From an uncultured Alphaproteobacteria bacterium (GTDB taxonomy: Bacteria > Pseudomonadota > Alphaproteobacteria > Methylaequorales > Methylaequoraceae), in NCBI GenBank assembly GCA_902526865.1, contig CABZMK010000010.1, forward strand, positions 1 to 48,214: DNA of 48,214 nucleotides, given 5' to 3'. Position numbers and translations under genes: made by a program. Numbering within the stretch: the first letter of the stretch is position 1; each line of letters opens with the position of its first letter. The notes below the pieces were generated by a model. That model was not told the DNA's origin and searched no databases. It worked only from the letters and a program-made list of their open reading frames with translations. Below, in pieces: positions 27,753-37,319 of the stretch.

Positions 27753-30700
27753 CTATTCTTCAGCTGAAGCATCTTCTGAACCGCCGTCACTCCCCCCTGA
27801 GCTTCCTCCTGAGCTTCCTCCTGAGCTTCCTCCTGAGCTTCCTCCTGAGCTTCCGCTGGAAACACCTCCCCCTGGAGCTGCTGGAGCACCGCTACTTGGA
27901 GGTCCGCCTACTGCAGGAGCAGCAGTGGGTGTAGTTGTCATTACAATTACTTTAGGAACTGCTTGTGTTGCTCCCGTAATGATTTTTTTACCTGATTTCG
28001 CTAGCTCATTTATTCTGTTTTCGATTTTTTTTAAAGCTTTAAATTTGGCTTTTAATTCAAACAGATATTCATGAGCTTCACCTAAAAGAGTATAGTTAGA
28101 AGAATCCCTACCTGATAATTTTAAACCATCAGCAGTGATTTTGTTTAAACCCTCACGAGTTACTTTTACCCTAGTGGTTCCGGTAAGTTTGACATCATCA
28201 CCTTTAATTTGATTTGTCATTCTTAATTGACCTGATGAAAGTCTTACATTTCTATTAATTCTATTAATTTTTCTTGAACCACTTAATTTAATAGGTTTCT
28301 TATTGATAGTAATGTTCTGTTCACCGTCAACTAAAGTATAATTACTAGCTAGCCCGCCATTTAATCCATTAGACAAAGATAGACCTACTGTTGAAGTTAA
28401 ACTTGATCCTGACTGAGTATTCGCTGAGGATAATGAGCCAGATCCAGTAAGTGCAAGTGTTTCATTGCCAACGAGATTACCTACATTTAAATCAGAAGCG
28501 TCAACAATTGTGGTGCCGTTGTAATTTCTTGAACCACTTAAGTTTATTGGTTTTTGACTTATTTGAGTATTACTGATTGTCTTTAAGGTAGAGCTAGCTA
28601 TTAGTCCATAAACATTTCCGTGTCTGCTATGTGTTTTCGATGATATTGTGTAAGCAGCATCAGCTGTTACAACTGCACTATTACTCGCTGCTGCCGAATT
28701 ATAAGTGTAAGTTTGGTTACTCAGTGCAACATTAACGTTACTAGGAAGTCCGTTTCCACTTGTTACTGTTGACGTACCGAAGGTTGCCGAAGATGTAGAG
28801 GAGGTTCCGTCATAAACTTTTTTAACCTTCATTGATGTTCCAGAAATATTTCCATATGTTTTTGTAAGTTCTCCAGGATCATAACCTGTAAATATGCCAC
28901 TTCCAGATCCACTTATAGTATCACCATTAGTATAATTATATTGGATAAAATCAGCGGATTCGACATTACTAAAAGTATTGTCTGAAGATTTATTTAATCT
29001 TTTAATTCTCCAATTGGTGTTGTTTCCCAGTGTAGTAATTGACGAGACTGCACCTATTTCGTATCCGGAAATATCAACAGTTATTCCATTGTTGTTAGAT
29101 GTTGTAAGGCTAGTACCAGTTATAGTACCTGTGGACGAATCACCTGTTGTGTTTATAGCTCCGGCGGTAATTGTGCCTAATGAAATATCTCCTGGTTGAT
29201 CGTTGGTAAGGCCAGTTCCTCCATCCATAATTGCAGTCACTGTTCCACTACCTGCATTTATAGTTGCATTATTAGTTATATCCGCCGTTCCACTCCCTCT
29301 TTGTGAATCAACAACACCATAAGATGTCGATGTGTTTGCACGAAGTGTTAAGTCACCATTTGCCGTTGTTATATTTGAATTAATTGCTATGTCACGTCCA
29401 GCAAGGAGTGATAGATTACCGCCGGAACTGCCAGTAACGCTAATGGCGTTGGAAACTGTAATGTCTTGGTTAGCTCTTAAGTAAACATCGGTTCCTGCTG
29501 TCAATAAATCCTGTATTGTCCCACTTCCAATAGTATTTGTGCTTGAGGAATCTGTTGAAAATGAATTAACAGTTTCTATGCCTGCAGTACCTGAAGCCCC
29601 AGCGAATGAACCTGTCGAAAATTCATTGTTATTGTGATAGGCAACGCCGCTCATATTAGTTGTCCAACCCTGCCCAGGTCCTTGCCATCCAAAATCAATT
29701 CGATCGCCACCAGTTCTTTCTCCAAAATATATTAATAACGGGTAATATGTATCTGCTTGTAGTGTTACATTACTACTATACCGTATTCTCATCCCATGCG
29801 CGCCTCTGTTATCAACCAATCTGTTAGAAGTATTTCTTACACTAATAAAATCTGACCAGGAATCCACACTGTTCAAACCTTGCGTAAATAACCAAGCCCA
29901 ACTAGAGTCGTCACTGAAAGTGTAAAACCTGTGAGTACCTGTTTGATTTGGTTTGAAAAAGCCTCTCCATTCTGCAGAATATCTCTCGGCAAAGTTTCTA
30001 CCTGGCGTTACATGATTGATGGTGGTAAAGTCCCTGTTAAATCTATTTCTTACTGACGATCTAGAGTCTTGAGTTCTTCCACCTACGGTTCCAAAATAAT
30101 TAAAGCTGTCATTAAAGTAATTATAATAAACCTGTGCTCTTAATCCATTATCCAAGGAGCCTCCCGATGAACCACTAGCGTCAACAGTAATATTTTTTGG
30201 GTCTAAAAGCAAAGTCCCATAATCTACACTTACACGATCTAAATTAGCGGTTCTAAGAAGATTTTTTGATGAAATTTCAATGAACCCCCCTTTTTCTTTT
30301 TTGTTAGAGGCTCTTGTAATCTCAGCATTATTAGCATTTAAGTAACCATTCGCGTCTATTGAACCCATAAAATCAGTAATCTCATCTGACCATATAACAG
30401 CAGTTCCTCCTTGACCAAAAAAACTTGAGATATTTATGTTTACATCGTAGTCGACAATGGTGTTCTGAGCATTATTAATATCACCTTGATTACCAAACCG
30501 GTTAATAAATCCATGATATTCTTTCTGACTAACCGTTGACAAATTTTGGCCCCCTAAATATTCACCACCAATTCTAACCTTACCACCTTGATTCGAACCT
30601 TTGGCTGAAATATCAGCTGTTGCGACCATCACGTTATGTCCAGAAAAGTCAATGTTACCTCCCTGGCTTAAATCCCCGTCAGCATTGAATTTTCCAGCAA

Positions 30701-31895
30701 CTAGATTATTATTAGCATATAATTTTACGGAACCCCCTTTTTTAGAACCTGATACATCTATGTTAGTTCGAGCCGTGGACAATAATTCATCTTCTGAAAC
30801 CACTATTAAGTTTCCACCATTCTCTTTTAAACCCTTTGCAACTATTGAGCTGTCAAGAACAAACATTTCTTTCGCTGTTGCTGAAATTTGACCACCGTTA
30901 GCACCGCTCGCATTAGTTTTACCCCCATAATACACGTTGGTACCAGTAATTTGTAGCGTGCCTGTTGGTGTATCAATACTTGCGCCAGAAATATCTATAT
31001 CACCGTTAACATTTATAAAATCATTATCACCACCACCTATAATTACATTTCCTGTTCGTTGATCTATACTTGCTGTTGAGATAACTCCAGAAGATCCAAC
31101 GTTTACTGCCCCAAGCATTAGGGTTTCCGCTGTGCTTGCAGATAATTGAACATATCCGCCATTAGCAATTAATGACCCGTTATTAGTCACTAAGCTATCT
31201 AAACTTTTTCCATTTATGTCCTTAATATGTGAAAGTTCGCTTGTTGGAACTGTTATTTTCATTAAATCATTTCCTGAAAGATCTAAAGTTATTTGTTCAC
31301 CTGCACCCATAAATATTTTCCCGAATTTTGCAGTTATTACTCCTTCGTTTGAAACGTAATTACCCAGAAGTGAGGCATGGCCAAAATTATTTACCTCAAC
31401 TTTTCCGTGATTTTCTACTCCTTTTGACTTTTCATTCTTGTAAAAGCTGTGCCTACCTTGTAAAAAATCACTCGTATTAATTTCAAGGCTTGAGGCAGTA
31501 AATGAATTACTTTTCACAGCCCCTGATTTAGTTAAAAATACACCATTAGGATTAACAAGCATGACATTTCCATTTGAATTTATTTGTCCAGCTATATTCG
31601 ATGGGGTTGAACCTAGAACTCTATTGAGTGATGAGGAGCTTGATGATGGCATGTTAAAGTCAACTACACCATTGGAGTGAACAGAAAATGAATCCCAATT
31701 GATTACAGAATTATTACTGCTTTGGTTAATAACCATATGATCCGGATTTATTGAGGCTATTTCAACGTTTCCCTTATGAACAGAGCCACCAGCAGGCATA
31801 TCAGAAGCTATTGCTGAGACACCAGGACTTAGTGCCATCACGCTACAAAGTGTAGCGGCTAATAAAGAATTAAATTTGTTTTTCTTAAGAATCAT
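27753..31895 (-). CDS. Filamentous haemagglutinin-like TpsA exoprotein 1 with PA14/GLEYA-like domain
   Basis: A 1380-residue secreted protein exported by two-partner secretion. The signal peptide ends near SPGVSAIA. The TPS domain (about 33-260) has MPAGGSVHKGNVEI, NWDSFSVHSNGVVDFNMP and the diagnostic NPNGVF. A beta-helix rich in Gly, Asn and Ser follows. Residues about 583-752 (GLRAQVYYNYF ... DFGWQGPG) resemble a PA14/GLEYA carbohydrate-binding fold. Three YDG/MBG-type repeats follow (VYDGTSS near 28810), then a helical stretch and a Ser-Gly tail. The ATG at 31895 gives a normal signal; a TTG at 31958 would add 21 residues. The gene lies 78 bases after tpsB1. It is more GC-rich by eye than its neighbours. 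Confidence 0.88.
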   Translation of the reverse strand: MILKKNKFNSLLAATLCSVMALSPGVSAIASDMPAGGSVHKGNVEIASINPDHMVINQSSNNSVINWDSFSVHSNGVVDFNMPSSSSSSLNRVLGSTPSNIAGQINSNGNVMLVNPNGVFLTKSGAVKSNSFTASSLEINTSDFLQGRHSFYKNEKSKGVENHGKVEVNNFGHASLLGNYVSNEGVITAKFGKIFMGAGEQITLDLSGNDLMKITVPTSELSHIKDINGKSLDSLVTNNGSLIANGGYVQLSASTAETLMLGAVNVGSSGVISTASIDQRTGNVIIGGGDNDFINVNGDIDISGASIDTPTGTLQITGTNVYYGGKTNASGANGGQISATAKEMFVLDSSIVAKGLKENGGNLIVVSEDELLSTARTNIDVSGSKKGGSVKLYANNNLVAGKFNADGDLSQGGNIDFSGHNVMVATADISAKGSNQGGKVRIGGEYLGGQNLSTVSQKEYHGFINRFGNQGDINNAQNTIVDYDVNINISSFFGQGGTAVIWSDEITDFMGSIDANGYLNANNAEITRASNKKEKGGFIEISSKNLLRTANLDRVSVDYGTLLLDPKNITVDASGSSGGSLDNGLRAQVYYNYFNDSFNYFGTVGGRTQDSRSSVRNRFNRDFTTINHVTPGRNFAERYSAEWRGFFKPNQTGTHRFYTFSDDSSWAWLFTQGLNSVDSWSDFISVRNTSNRLVDNRGAHGMRIRYSSNVTLQADTYYPLLIYFGERTGGDRIDFGWQGPGQGWTTNMSGVAYHNNNEFSTGSFAGASGTAGIETVNSFSTDSSSTNTIGSGTIQDLLTAGTDVYLRANQDITVSNAISVTGSSGGNLSLLAGRDIAINSNITTANGDLTLRANTSTSYGVVDSQRGSGTADITNNATINAGSGTVTAIMDGGTGLTNDQPGDISLGTITAGAINTTGDSSTGTITGTSLTTSNNNGITVDISGYEIGAVSSITTLGNNTNWRIKRLNKSSDNTFSNVESADFIQYNYTNGDTISGSGSGIFTGYDPGELTKTYGNISGTSMKVKKVYDGTSSTSSATFGTSTVTSGNGLPSNVNVALSNQTYTYNSAAASNSAVVTADAAYTISSKTHSRHGNVYGLIASSTLKTISNTQISQKPINLSGSRNYNGTTIVDASDLNVGNLVGNETLALTGSGSLSSANTQSGSSLTSTVGLSLSNGLNGGLASNYTLVDGEQNITINKKPIKLSGSRKINRINRNVRLSSGQLRMTNQIKGDDVKLTGTTRVKVTREGLNKITADGLKLSGRDSSNYTLLGEAHEYLFELKAKFKALKKIENRINELAKSGKKIITGATQAVPKVIVMTTTPTAAPAVGGPPSSGAPAAPGGGVSSGSSGGSSGGSSGGSSGGSSGGSDGGSEDASAEE
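27799..27854. repeat. 12-base tandem repeat in the tpsA1 3' end
   Basis: GAGCTTCCTCCT is repeated four times exactly (27799-27846), then a partial unit. On the coding strand it encodes Ser-Gly-Gly-Ser units of a flexible C-terminal tail. Because the unit is 12 bases, slippage would change tail length without a frameshift. Confidence 0.9.
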
Positions 31896-31973
31896 TTCCT
31901 CTGATCTTCCTAAATGTAAAACTAAATATATATTCAGCTTATTCTTACGACAAAACAAGTCTTTTTTTTATAT

Positions 31974-33734
31974 TTAAAAGGCCATATTTAGCATTAATAC
32001 TAAGTGATGCTTATTCAATCTTACATCCGAAAGGATTTCAATTTTGTCACTAGCAATTGTTTTTGAATATTCAGCTTTAGCAGTAATGTTTTTACCAAAA
32101 TAAAAGTAATCATTAAAGGTATTCAATTGAAGGCCAATTCCCAAAGATTTTGCTGCTGTTTCTTTGTTTTCCGCCGAAGTTGGCCTGTTAAGATAGGCAA
32201 CTCCTATTGCAGAATAGACATAAGGTGTTATTGAAAAGTTATTAAACAATGAAAAGTTTCTGTTTAATTCTCCTCTTACATACCAAATTTTATCTCCCGA
32301 AATAGCGCCAGAGGTCAAAGCACTAACTCTATCCATTCCAATCACAGTTGATTGTTCAGAGTTTAACAAAGCATCATCGGTGTATTGTCCACCAAACCCT
32401 ATTTTCATAAGGTAATTATCAAAAACATTAAATGAATAGGATGAATTAACTCTAAAATGATGATACTGAGATGTTCCTGAAGTTCTTGATAATGGAATAT
32501 CAACCGCTTCGCTGGCGGATCTTGAAGCAATGTCAAGTCCTCGAGATAGTTCAGAATCAAAGTAAATACAACCAAAAGGACACCCAAAAAAACTTAGACC
32601 TATTCTCAGACTTGTTAGTCTGTCGTGAGATAGAATTTGATCTACACCAGTAGTGTTAGTCTGTTGAAGCTCATCAATCCAACTAATATTTCCTCTTAAT
32701 GTCCAAGATAAATCCTTTCTTAGTACCAAGGGATACGTAATACCAAACGACCCAGATTTCATATTCGATTCGATAGCTAATGATGCAATGTCTCCACCTG
32801 GACGTGTCATGCTCTCTGAATAGGAAAGGCTTGTTTTAAGACCATGGTCACCTAAAGGGTATGAAAAAGATAACCCACCCCCCCTGATTGTCACAGAGTT
32901 GCCGGTACCTTTCATTCCCTTAATTGTTGGCCTTGCCAATCCAAATGCCGTAAGACTTTCTCCGTATCCAAAAGGTGAGTTAACTGTTGTTTGTACAACA
33001 CCCAGTTGTCTACCTAATTCTTCACTTTGAGTATTACTGAAATTGACACTTCCAGAGATAAGTTTATGTTCAGCCTCAACAATCAAAATTGTTCCTCCCT
33101 CAATTGAACCTTGAGCAAAAGCTGTATTAAGTTTTAAACCGACAACTTGACTAGCCAGTAGTAGTTTTTTTTCAAGCAATGAATTTTTTAGGTTTTTTTT
33201 ATCTTTAATCTCCCTAAGATACCTAAAAACTGATTTTCTCTGAATTTTTGGAACTTTCTCAAGATTAATCTTTTCTATAAAACCATCAATTACCTTGAAA
33301 AAAATAGTCGCACCCTCTTGTTTGAGCTCTTGTTTAGGCAAAATAACTCTGACTAATGGCAAGTCTTTACTCTGATAGTCCTTAGTCATCCTATTTGCAA
33401 TCATATTTAATTCATTTATAGTCGTGGATTTACTTACTAATTGATTCTTGTAAATGTCAAAGTTAATAACATTTTGCAATTCCTTTGAGGCTATAACTAC
33501 AATAGAATTTACTATTACAGAAATTTGTTTCAGTTGCTCTCTTTTTATTTTGTTGTTTTCTAAACCTTTCAAGAGCTCTTGATTGTCTCGTTTTTTTATT
33601 TTTTCTTTTTCAATATCTTCTAAAACCTTTGGTACAGTTTGACTTGGAGATGTACTACCAGCATTTAAATTTTTAGAAAAATTAAAAAAAGCGCAAAAAA
33701 AGAAAAAAAAAAATTTAACTCTATTTTTCCTCAT
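31974..33734 (-). CDS. TpsB outer-membrane transporter 1 (two-partner secretion)
   Basis: An Omp85-superfamily pore of the ShlB/FhaC type, about 586 residues. A poly-Phe signal sequence (residues about 7-16) leads the protein, then a basic linker. POTRA domains include PLVRVILPKQELKQEGATIFFKVIDGFIEKINL, then a 16-strand barrel containing NTQSEELGRQLG and RPTIKGMKGTG, ending in the outer-membrane C-terminal Phe (LNMAF). It should secrete TpsA1, encoded 78 bases downstream. The start may be ATG 33734, ATG 33740 or TTG 33746. It is clearly paralogous to the TpsB at 40345-42156. Confidence 0.92.
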   Translation of the reverse strand: MRKNRVKFFFFFFCAFFNFSKNLNAGSTSPSQTVPKVLEDIEKEKIKKRDNQELLKGLENNKIKREQLKQISVIVNSIVVIASKELQNVINFDIYKNQLVSKSTTINELNMIANRMTKDYQSKDLPLVRVILPKQELKQEGATIFFKVIDGFIEKINLEKVPKIQRKSVFRYLREIKDKKNLKNSLLEKKLLLASQVVGLKLNTAFAQGSIEGGTILIVEAEHKLISGSVNFSNTQSEELGRQLGVVQTTVNSPFGYGESLTAFGLARPTIKGMKGTGNSVTIRGGGLSFSYPLGDHGLKTSLSYSESMTRPGGDIASLAIESNMKSGSFGITYPLVLRKDLSWTLRGNISWIDELQQTNTTGVDQILSHDRLTSLRIGLSFFGCPFGCIYFDSELSRGLDIASRSASEAVDIPLSRTSGTSQYHHFRVNSSYSFNVFDNYLMKIGFGGQYTDDALLNSEQSTVIGMDRVSALTSGAISGDKIWYVRGELNRNFSLFNNFSITPYVYSAIGVAYLNRPTSAENKETAAKSLGIGLQLNTFNDYFYFGKNITAKAEYSKTIASDKIEILSDVRLNKHHLVLMLNMAF

Positions 33735-33746
33735 ATCCATTAACAA

Positions 33747-34052
33747 TAAAATTGCTATTGTTGATAATATAGTAAGACCCCTAGTTATGCTAGCTTTTTA
33801 TGGTTGCGCGAAATAAATTATCCACAAGCTGTGGAAACTCTGAATTATCGTAGCCACTTTCACAATTACGTGAATTGTCTAAACTTTGAATTTCTTGATC
33901 TTATGTAAACTTAAGTTCAATAAATATTGGAATGAATTTTAAAATTAAATGAGAAAAGATCATTGCTTTTTATCTTTTTAAATTGCAGAAAAAAATTTAC
34001 TGAATGTTTTTTTATTGAGTTTTTTTTAATTAATTTAGTTAATGTTAGTATT
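33747..34052. promoter_or_regulatory. Divergent intergenic region of tpsB1 and mnmE with a perfect DnaA box
   Basis: About 300 bases with no gene. A perfect DnaA box TTATCCACA is at 33818-33826 within the dyad TCCACA-AGC-TGTGGA (33821-33835), so a second, imperfect box faces it on the other strand. A dyad ACAATT-ACGTG-AATTGT is at 33862-33878. The mnmE-proximal part (33950-34050) is poly-T rich. The promoters of tpsB1 and mnmE must lie here, but no convincing -35/-10 pair was found. Confidence 0.6.
33818..33826 (+). promoter_or_regulatory. DnaA box upstream of tpsB1
   Basis: TTATCCACA, a perfect match to the strong DnaA-box consensus. The adjoining TGTGGAAAC (33830-33838) reads as the weaker box GTTTCCACA on the minus strand, making a back-to-back pair. 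It lies 84 bases from the tpsB1 start and 227 from mnmE. Confidence 0.7.
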
Positions 34053-35444
34053 ATGAGAAAAAATTCGATTGACACCATCTTTGCTTTATCAACTTTTTAT
34101 GGTCCTTCAGCAATTGCTGTTATAAGAATTTCAGGTCCTGGCAGTCTGAAAATCGGTAAAAAACTCTGTAAAATAAAGATTTTGAAGGATAGATTTGCCC
34201 ATTTGTTAAATATCTACGATCTTCAATCAAATCTTATAGACAAAGCTTTAGTAATATATTTTAAATCTCCAAAATCTTTCACAGGTGAGGATTTACTTGA
34301 AATACAAACTCATGGGAGCGTTGCTATAATAAAAAAACTAATTGGGGAACTTTCAAAATTACCTAGTGTACGACCAGCAAAACCTGGTGAATTTTCAAAA
34401 AGAGCCTTTTTAAATGGTAAAGGAGACATGCTTTATTTCGAAGGTATTAATAATTTAATTAAATCTGAAACTGAAAACCAGAGATTAATTGCTAGCAAGC
34501 AAATTTTTGGAAAAGATGCCAACAAGAGTTTATCATGGAGAAAAGAAATCATAGAGATTCTTGCATTTGTAGATGCAGAAATTGAGTTTGGGGATGAAAT
34601 CGAAAAATTACAATACTCTAATATTAAGAATAATATAGAAAAAATCTGTAGAGAAATTAAACAGGCGTGTAAATCATTTCTAACCATAAGAAATCTTGTT
34701 CATGGTTCAAGAGTTTTGATAATAGGTCCTGCTAACGCAGGAAAATCAACATTTTTCAATTTTTTACTTCAAAATGATAAAATGATAGTTTCACCAAAAG
34801 AAGGTACCACAACAGATCAATCTGACCAATCAATAGACTTGCTAGGCGAGAAAGTTATAATTACAGATACAGCGGGAATAAGAGATACAAAAAATGAAAT
34901 CGAAAGTCTTGGTGTTAAAAAAACCATCTTATCAATCAAAGACTCTCAAAAGTTAATAATAGTTCTTTCCCCAGATTCCCTTATCAGAAATAATCTTGAA
35001 AAGGTTAAGAGGGTTTTTGGTAGTGTTGAGTTTAAAAATAGTGTGATTGTATTTAATAAATCAGATCTAAAAAATTCAAAACAAAAATTTAAAGAATGGA
35101 AGACAGAAATCCCAGCAATAAAAAATTTTAAATCAATTACAATATCTTGTATAAATAATGCTAGCAATCTCAAGATGTTGAAAAAGTGTCAGCAATTCAT
35201 ATACGATAATCTATTATCTGTTGACACTAATACAGATGATTATTATTTTTCTGAATTGAGACAGTTTGAATGTTTGAAGAGTATCTTAAAAAGCTTGGAG
35301 TTTGCAAACCTTAAACTTGATAGTTTGGAGATATTGGCTAAATATTTGAGAGACGCTTTGACTGATATTGACGAATTGTATGGTAAACATGATGATGAAG
35401 ACAAACTTGAAATTATTTTTAATAAGTTCTGTATCGGAAAATAG
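34053..35444 (+). CDS. mnmE: tRNA modification GTPase MnmE
   Basis: With MnmG it builds the cmnm5 modification at U34 of tRNAs. The N-terminal tetrahydrofolate-binding domain starts MRKNSIDTIFALSTFYGPSAIAVIRISGP, the G domain has GPANAGKST, the TTTD switch, DTAGIRDT and NKSD, and the C-terminus ends CIGK, with the conserved catalytic-site Cys. It has 463 residues. I use the ATG at 34053; the upstream TTG at 33963 adds 30 residues without family support. The G1 loop has a slightly unusual GPANAGKS in place of GxPNAGKS. mnmG starts on the next base. Confidence 0.96.
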   Translation: MRKNSIDTIFALSTFYGPSAIAVIRISGPGSLKIGKKLCKIKILKDRFAHLLNIYDLQSNLIDKALVIYFKSPKSFTGEDLLEIQTHGSVAIIKKLIGELSKLPSVRPAKPGEFSKRAFLNGKGDMLYFEGINNLIKSETENQRLIASKQIFGKDANKSLSWRKEIIEILAFVDAEIEFGDEIEKLQYSNIKNNIEKICREIKQACKSFLTIRNLVHGSRVLIIGPANAGKSTFFNFLLQNDKMIVSPKEGTTTDQSDQSIDLLGEKVIITDTAGIRDTKNEIESLGVKKTILSIKDSQKLIIVLSPDSLIRNNLEKVKRVFGSVEFKNSVIVFNKSDLKNSKQKFKEWKTEIPAIKNFKSITISCINNASNLKMLKKCQQFIYDNLLSVDTNTDDYYFSELRQFECLKSILKSLEFANLKLDSLEILAKYLRDALTDIDELYGKHDDEDKLEIIFNKFCIGK

Positions 35445-37319
35445 GTGTTCCACGTGAAACATACTTTTAAGTTCGATGTAATTGTTGTCGGTGGAGGACA
35501 TGCTGGCATTGAGGCAGCTGTAATGTCATCTCGATTAGGTGCAAAAACAGCTGTAATAACATTTGATAAAAAAGATTTTGGAACTTTATCATGCAATCCA
35601 GCCATGGGAGGGCTAGGCAAAGGACACTTAATCAAAGAAATTGACGCGATGGGTGGTGTAATCGGGAAGGCTTCAGATTTATCAGGAATACAATTTAGAG
35701 TGCTAAACAAAACAAGAGGCGAGGCCGTCCAAGGTCCCAGAGCGCAGATTGATAGAGAAAAATACAAAGAAAATTTAAAAATACTTTTAGCTAAAGAAGA
35801 AATTAAATATCTCTATGATGAAGTTTCAGACATTATTCTGGATGAAAGCAAAAATAAAAAAAAAATAATTGGTCTAGAATTGAAATCTTTGGGAAATGTT
35901 TTGTGTAATTCAGTAATAGTAACAACTGGAACTTTTTTAAGAGGTTTAATCCATCAAGGTTGTAAAAGTTGGTCAGCTGGAAGGATTAACTGTAAACCAT
36001 CTACGAATTTATCGTATTTCTTTGAAAAACATAATTTTAAACTTCTGCGACTCAAAACTGGCACGCCCCCTCGGTTATTTATGAAATCAATTGATTTTAC
36101 AAAATGTGAGACTCAAAAAGGCGACTCCAAACCTGAGCCTTTTTCTTTTTTGACAGATAGTTTGAAAAATAAACAAGTTGACTGTCATATCACTTATACC
36201 AATAGAAAAACTCATAATATTATTAAAGATAATTTAAGTAAATCTCCAATTTTTAATGGAACCATCACCTCACAAGGCCCAAGATACTGTCCATCTCTGG
36301 AAGATAAAGTATTTAGATTTTCTACCAAAGAGAGACACCAGATTTTCTTAGAACCAGAGAGCATTAAAGGAACTTCCATATATCCAAATGGAATCTCAAC
36401 ATCACTTCCAACAAATACTCAGCTAAAACTTCTTAGAACGATACAAGGGCTTGAGAATGTTAAAGTAAGTCAATATGGATACACGATTGAATACGATTGT
36501 ATTGACAGCATAGAAATCAATGCAAACTATGAAACTAAAAGAATTGAAGGACTCTTTTTGGCAGGTCAAATAAACGGTACTACAGGGTATGAGGAAGCAG
36601 CAGCGCAAGGCTTGCTAGCTGGTATTAATGCAGCATTAAAATTAAAAAGAAAGAGCCCGCTCATTCTTCCAAGGTCACAAGCTTATTTAGGCGTTCTTAC
36701 ATCTGATTTAACTCGTGGCGGATTAATAGAGCCCTACAGAATGTTTACCTCGAGAGCAGAATATCGGCTGCTTTTAAGATCAGATAATGCTGACGAAAGA
36801 CTAACTGATTTAGCAATTAAACTTGGAACAGCTGAAGAAGAAAGAAAAGAAAAATGGCTGAATAAAAAGAAAATAATGAAAAATGTATGTCAAAAACTAC
36901 ATAAACTAAATGCCTCTCCACAACATTATGCTAAATTTGGTATAAAAATAAATCAAGATGGTAAAAAAAGAACCGCATTCGAAGTTCTTGGTTATAAAGA
37001 AGTAACGTGGGATCAAATAAGAAGGATTTTTCCAAACTTAAAAAGGCAAAATATTACAGATAGAGTGGAAAAACAGATAAAAATTAATTCTTTTTATAAA
37101 AGATATTCTGAAAGACAGCAAAATGAGATAGAAGAATTAAAAAAAGAAAGACTTCTGGAAATCCATAAAAATATAAATTTTAATGAATGTGATGGGCTAT
37201 CTAATGAAATTAAAGAAATTTTGTCCAAAAACAGACCAAACAATATTGAAGAGGCCAAACAATTGCCAGGCATGACACCTGCTGCAGCAAGCATTTTATT
37301 GAGATACGTTAAAAAATAG
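35445..37319 (+). CDS. mnmG: tRNA uridine 5-carboxymethylaminomethyl modification enzyme MnmG
   Basis: FAD-dependent partner of MnmE (GidA). VIVVGGGHAGIEAAVMSSRLG is the FAD loop, SCNPAMGGLGKGHLIKEIDAMGG the family signature, and the C-terminal helical domain binds MnmE. It has 624 residues. The start is GTG at 35445 directly after the mnmE stop. Its first codons, MFHVKH, are written by a parS-like 16-mer (35446-35461), so the start region doubles as a ParB site. It is followed directly by rsmG. Confidence 0.97.
   Translation: MFHVKHTFKFDVIVVGGGHAGIEAAVMSSRLGAKTAVITFDKKDFGTLSCNPAMGGLGKGHLIKEIDAMGGVIGKASDLSGIQFRVLNKTRGEAVQGPRAQIDREKYKENLKILLAKEEIKYLYDEVSDIILDESKNKKKIIGLELKSLGNVLCNSVIVTTGTFLRGLIHQGCKSWSAGRINCKPSTNLSYFFEKHNFKLLRLKTGTPPRLFMKSIDFTKCETQKGDSKPEPFSFLTDSLKNKQVDCHITYTNRKTHNIIKDNLSKSPIFNGTITSQGPRYCPSLEDKVFRFSTKERHQIFLEPESIKGTSIYPNGISTSLPTNTQLKLLRTIQGLENVKVSQYGYTIEYDCIDSIEINANYETKRIEGLFLAGQINGTTGYEEAAAQGLLAGINAALKLKRKSPLILPRSQAYLGVLTSDLTRGGLIEPYRMFTSRAEYRLLLRSDNADERLTDLAIKLGTAEEERKEKWLNKKKIMKNVCQKLHKLNASPQHYAKFGIKINQDGKKRTAFEVLGYKEVTWDQIRRIFPNLKRQNITDRVEKQIKINSFYKRYSERQQNEIEELKKERLLEIHKNINFNECDGLSNEIKEILSKNRPNNIEEAKQLPGMTPAAASILLRYVKK
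35446..35461. promoter_or_regulatory. parS site, one mismatch, in the mnmG start
   Basis: TGTTCCACGTGAAACA differs at one base from the bacterial parS consensus TGTTTCACGTGAAACA. It overlaps codons 1-6 of mnmG. ParB is encoded about 3.3 kb away. Confidence 0.85.

Noticed and set aside
27739-28074. Pro-rich plus-strand frame opposite the tpsA1 tail
   Set aside because: It is the complement of the Ser-Gly repeat read on the other strand; the tpsA1 frame is supported by the whole upstream protein.
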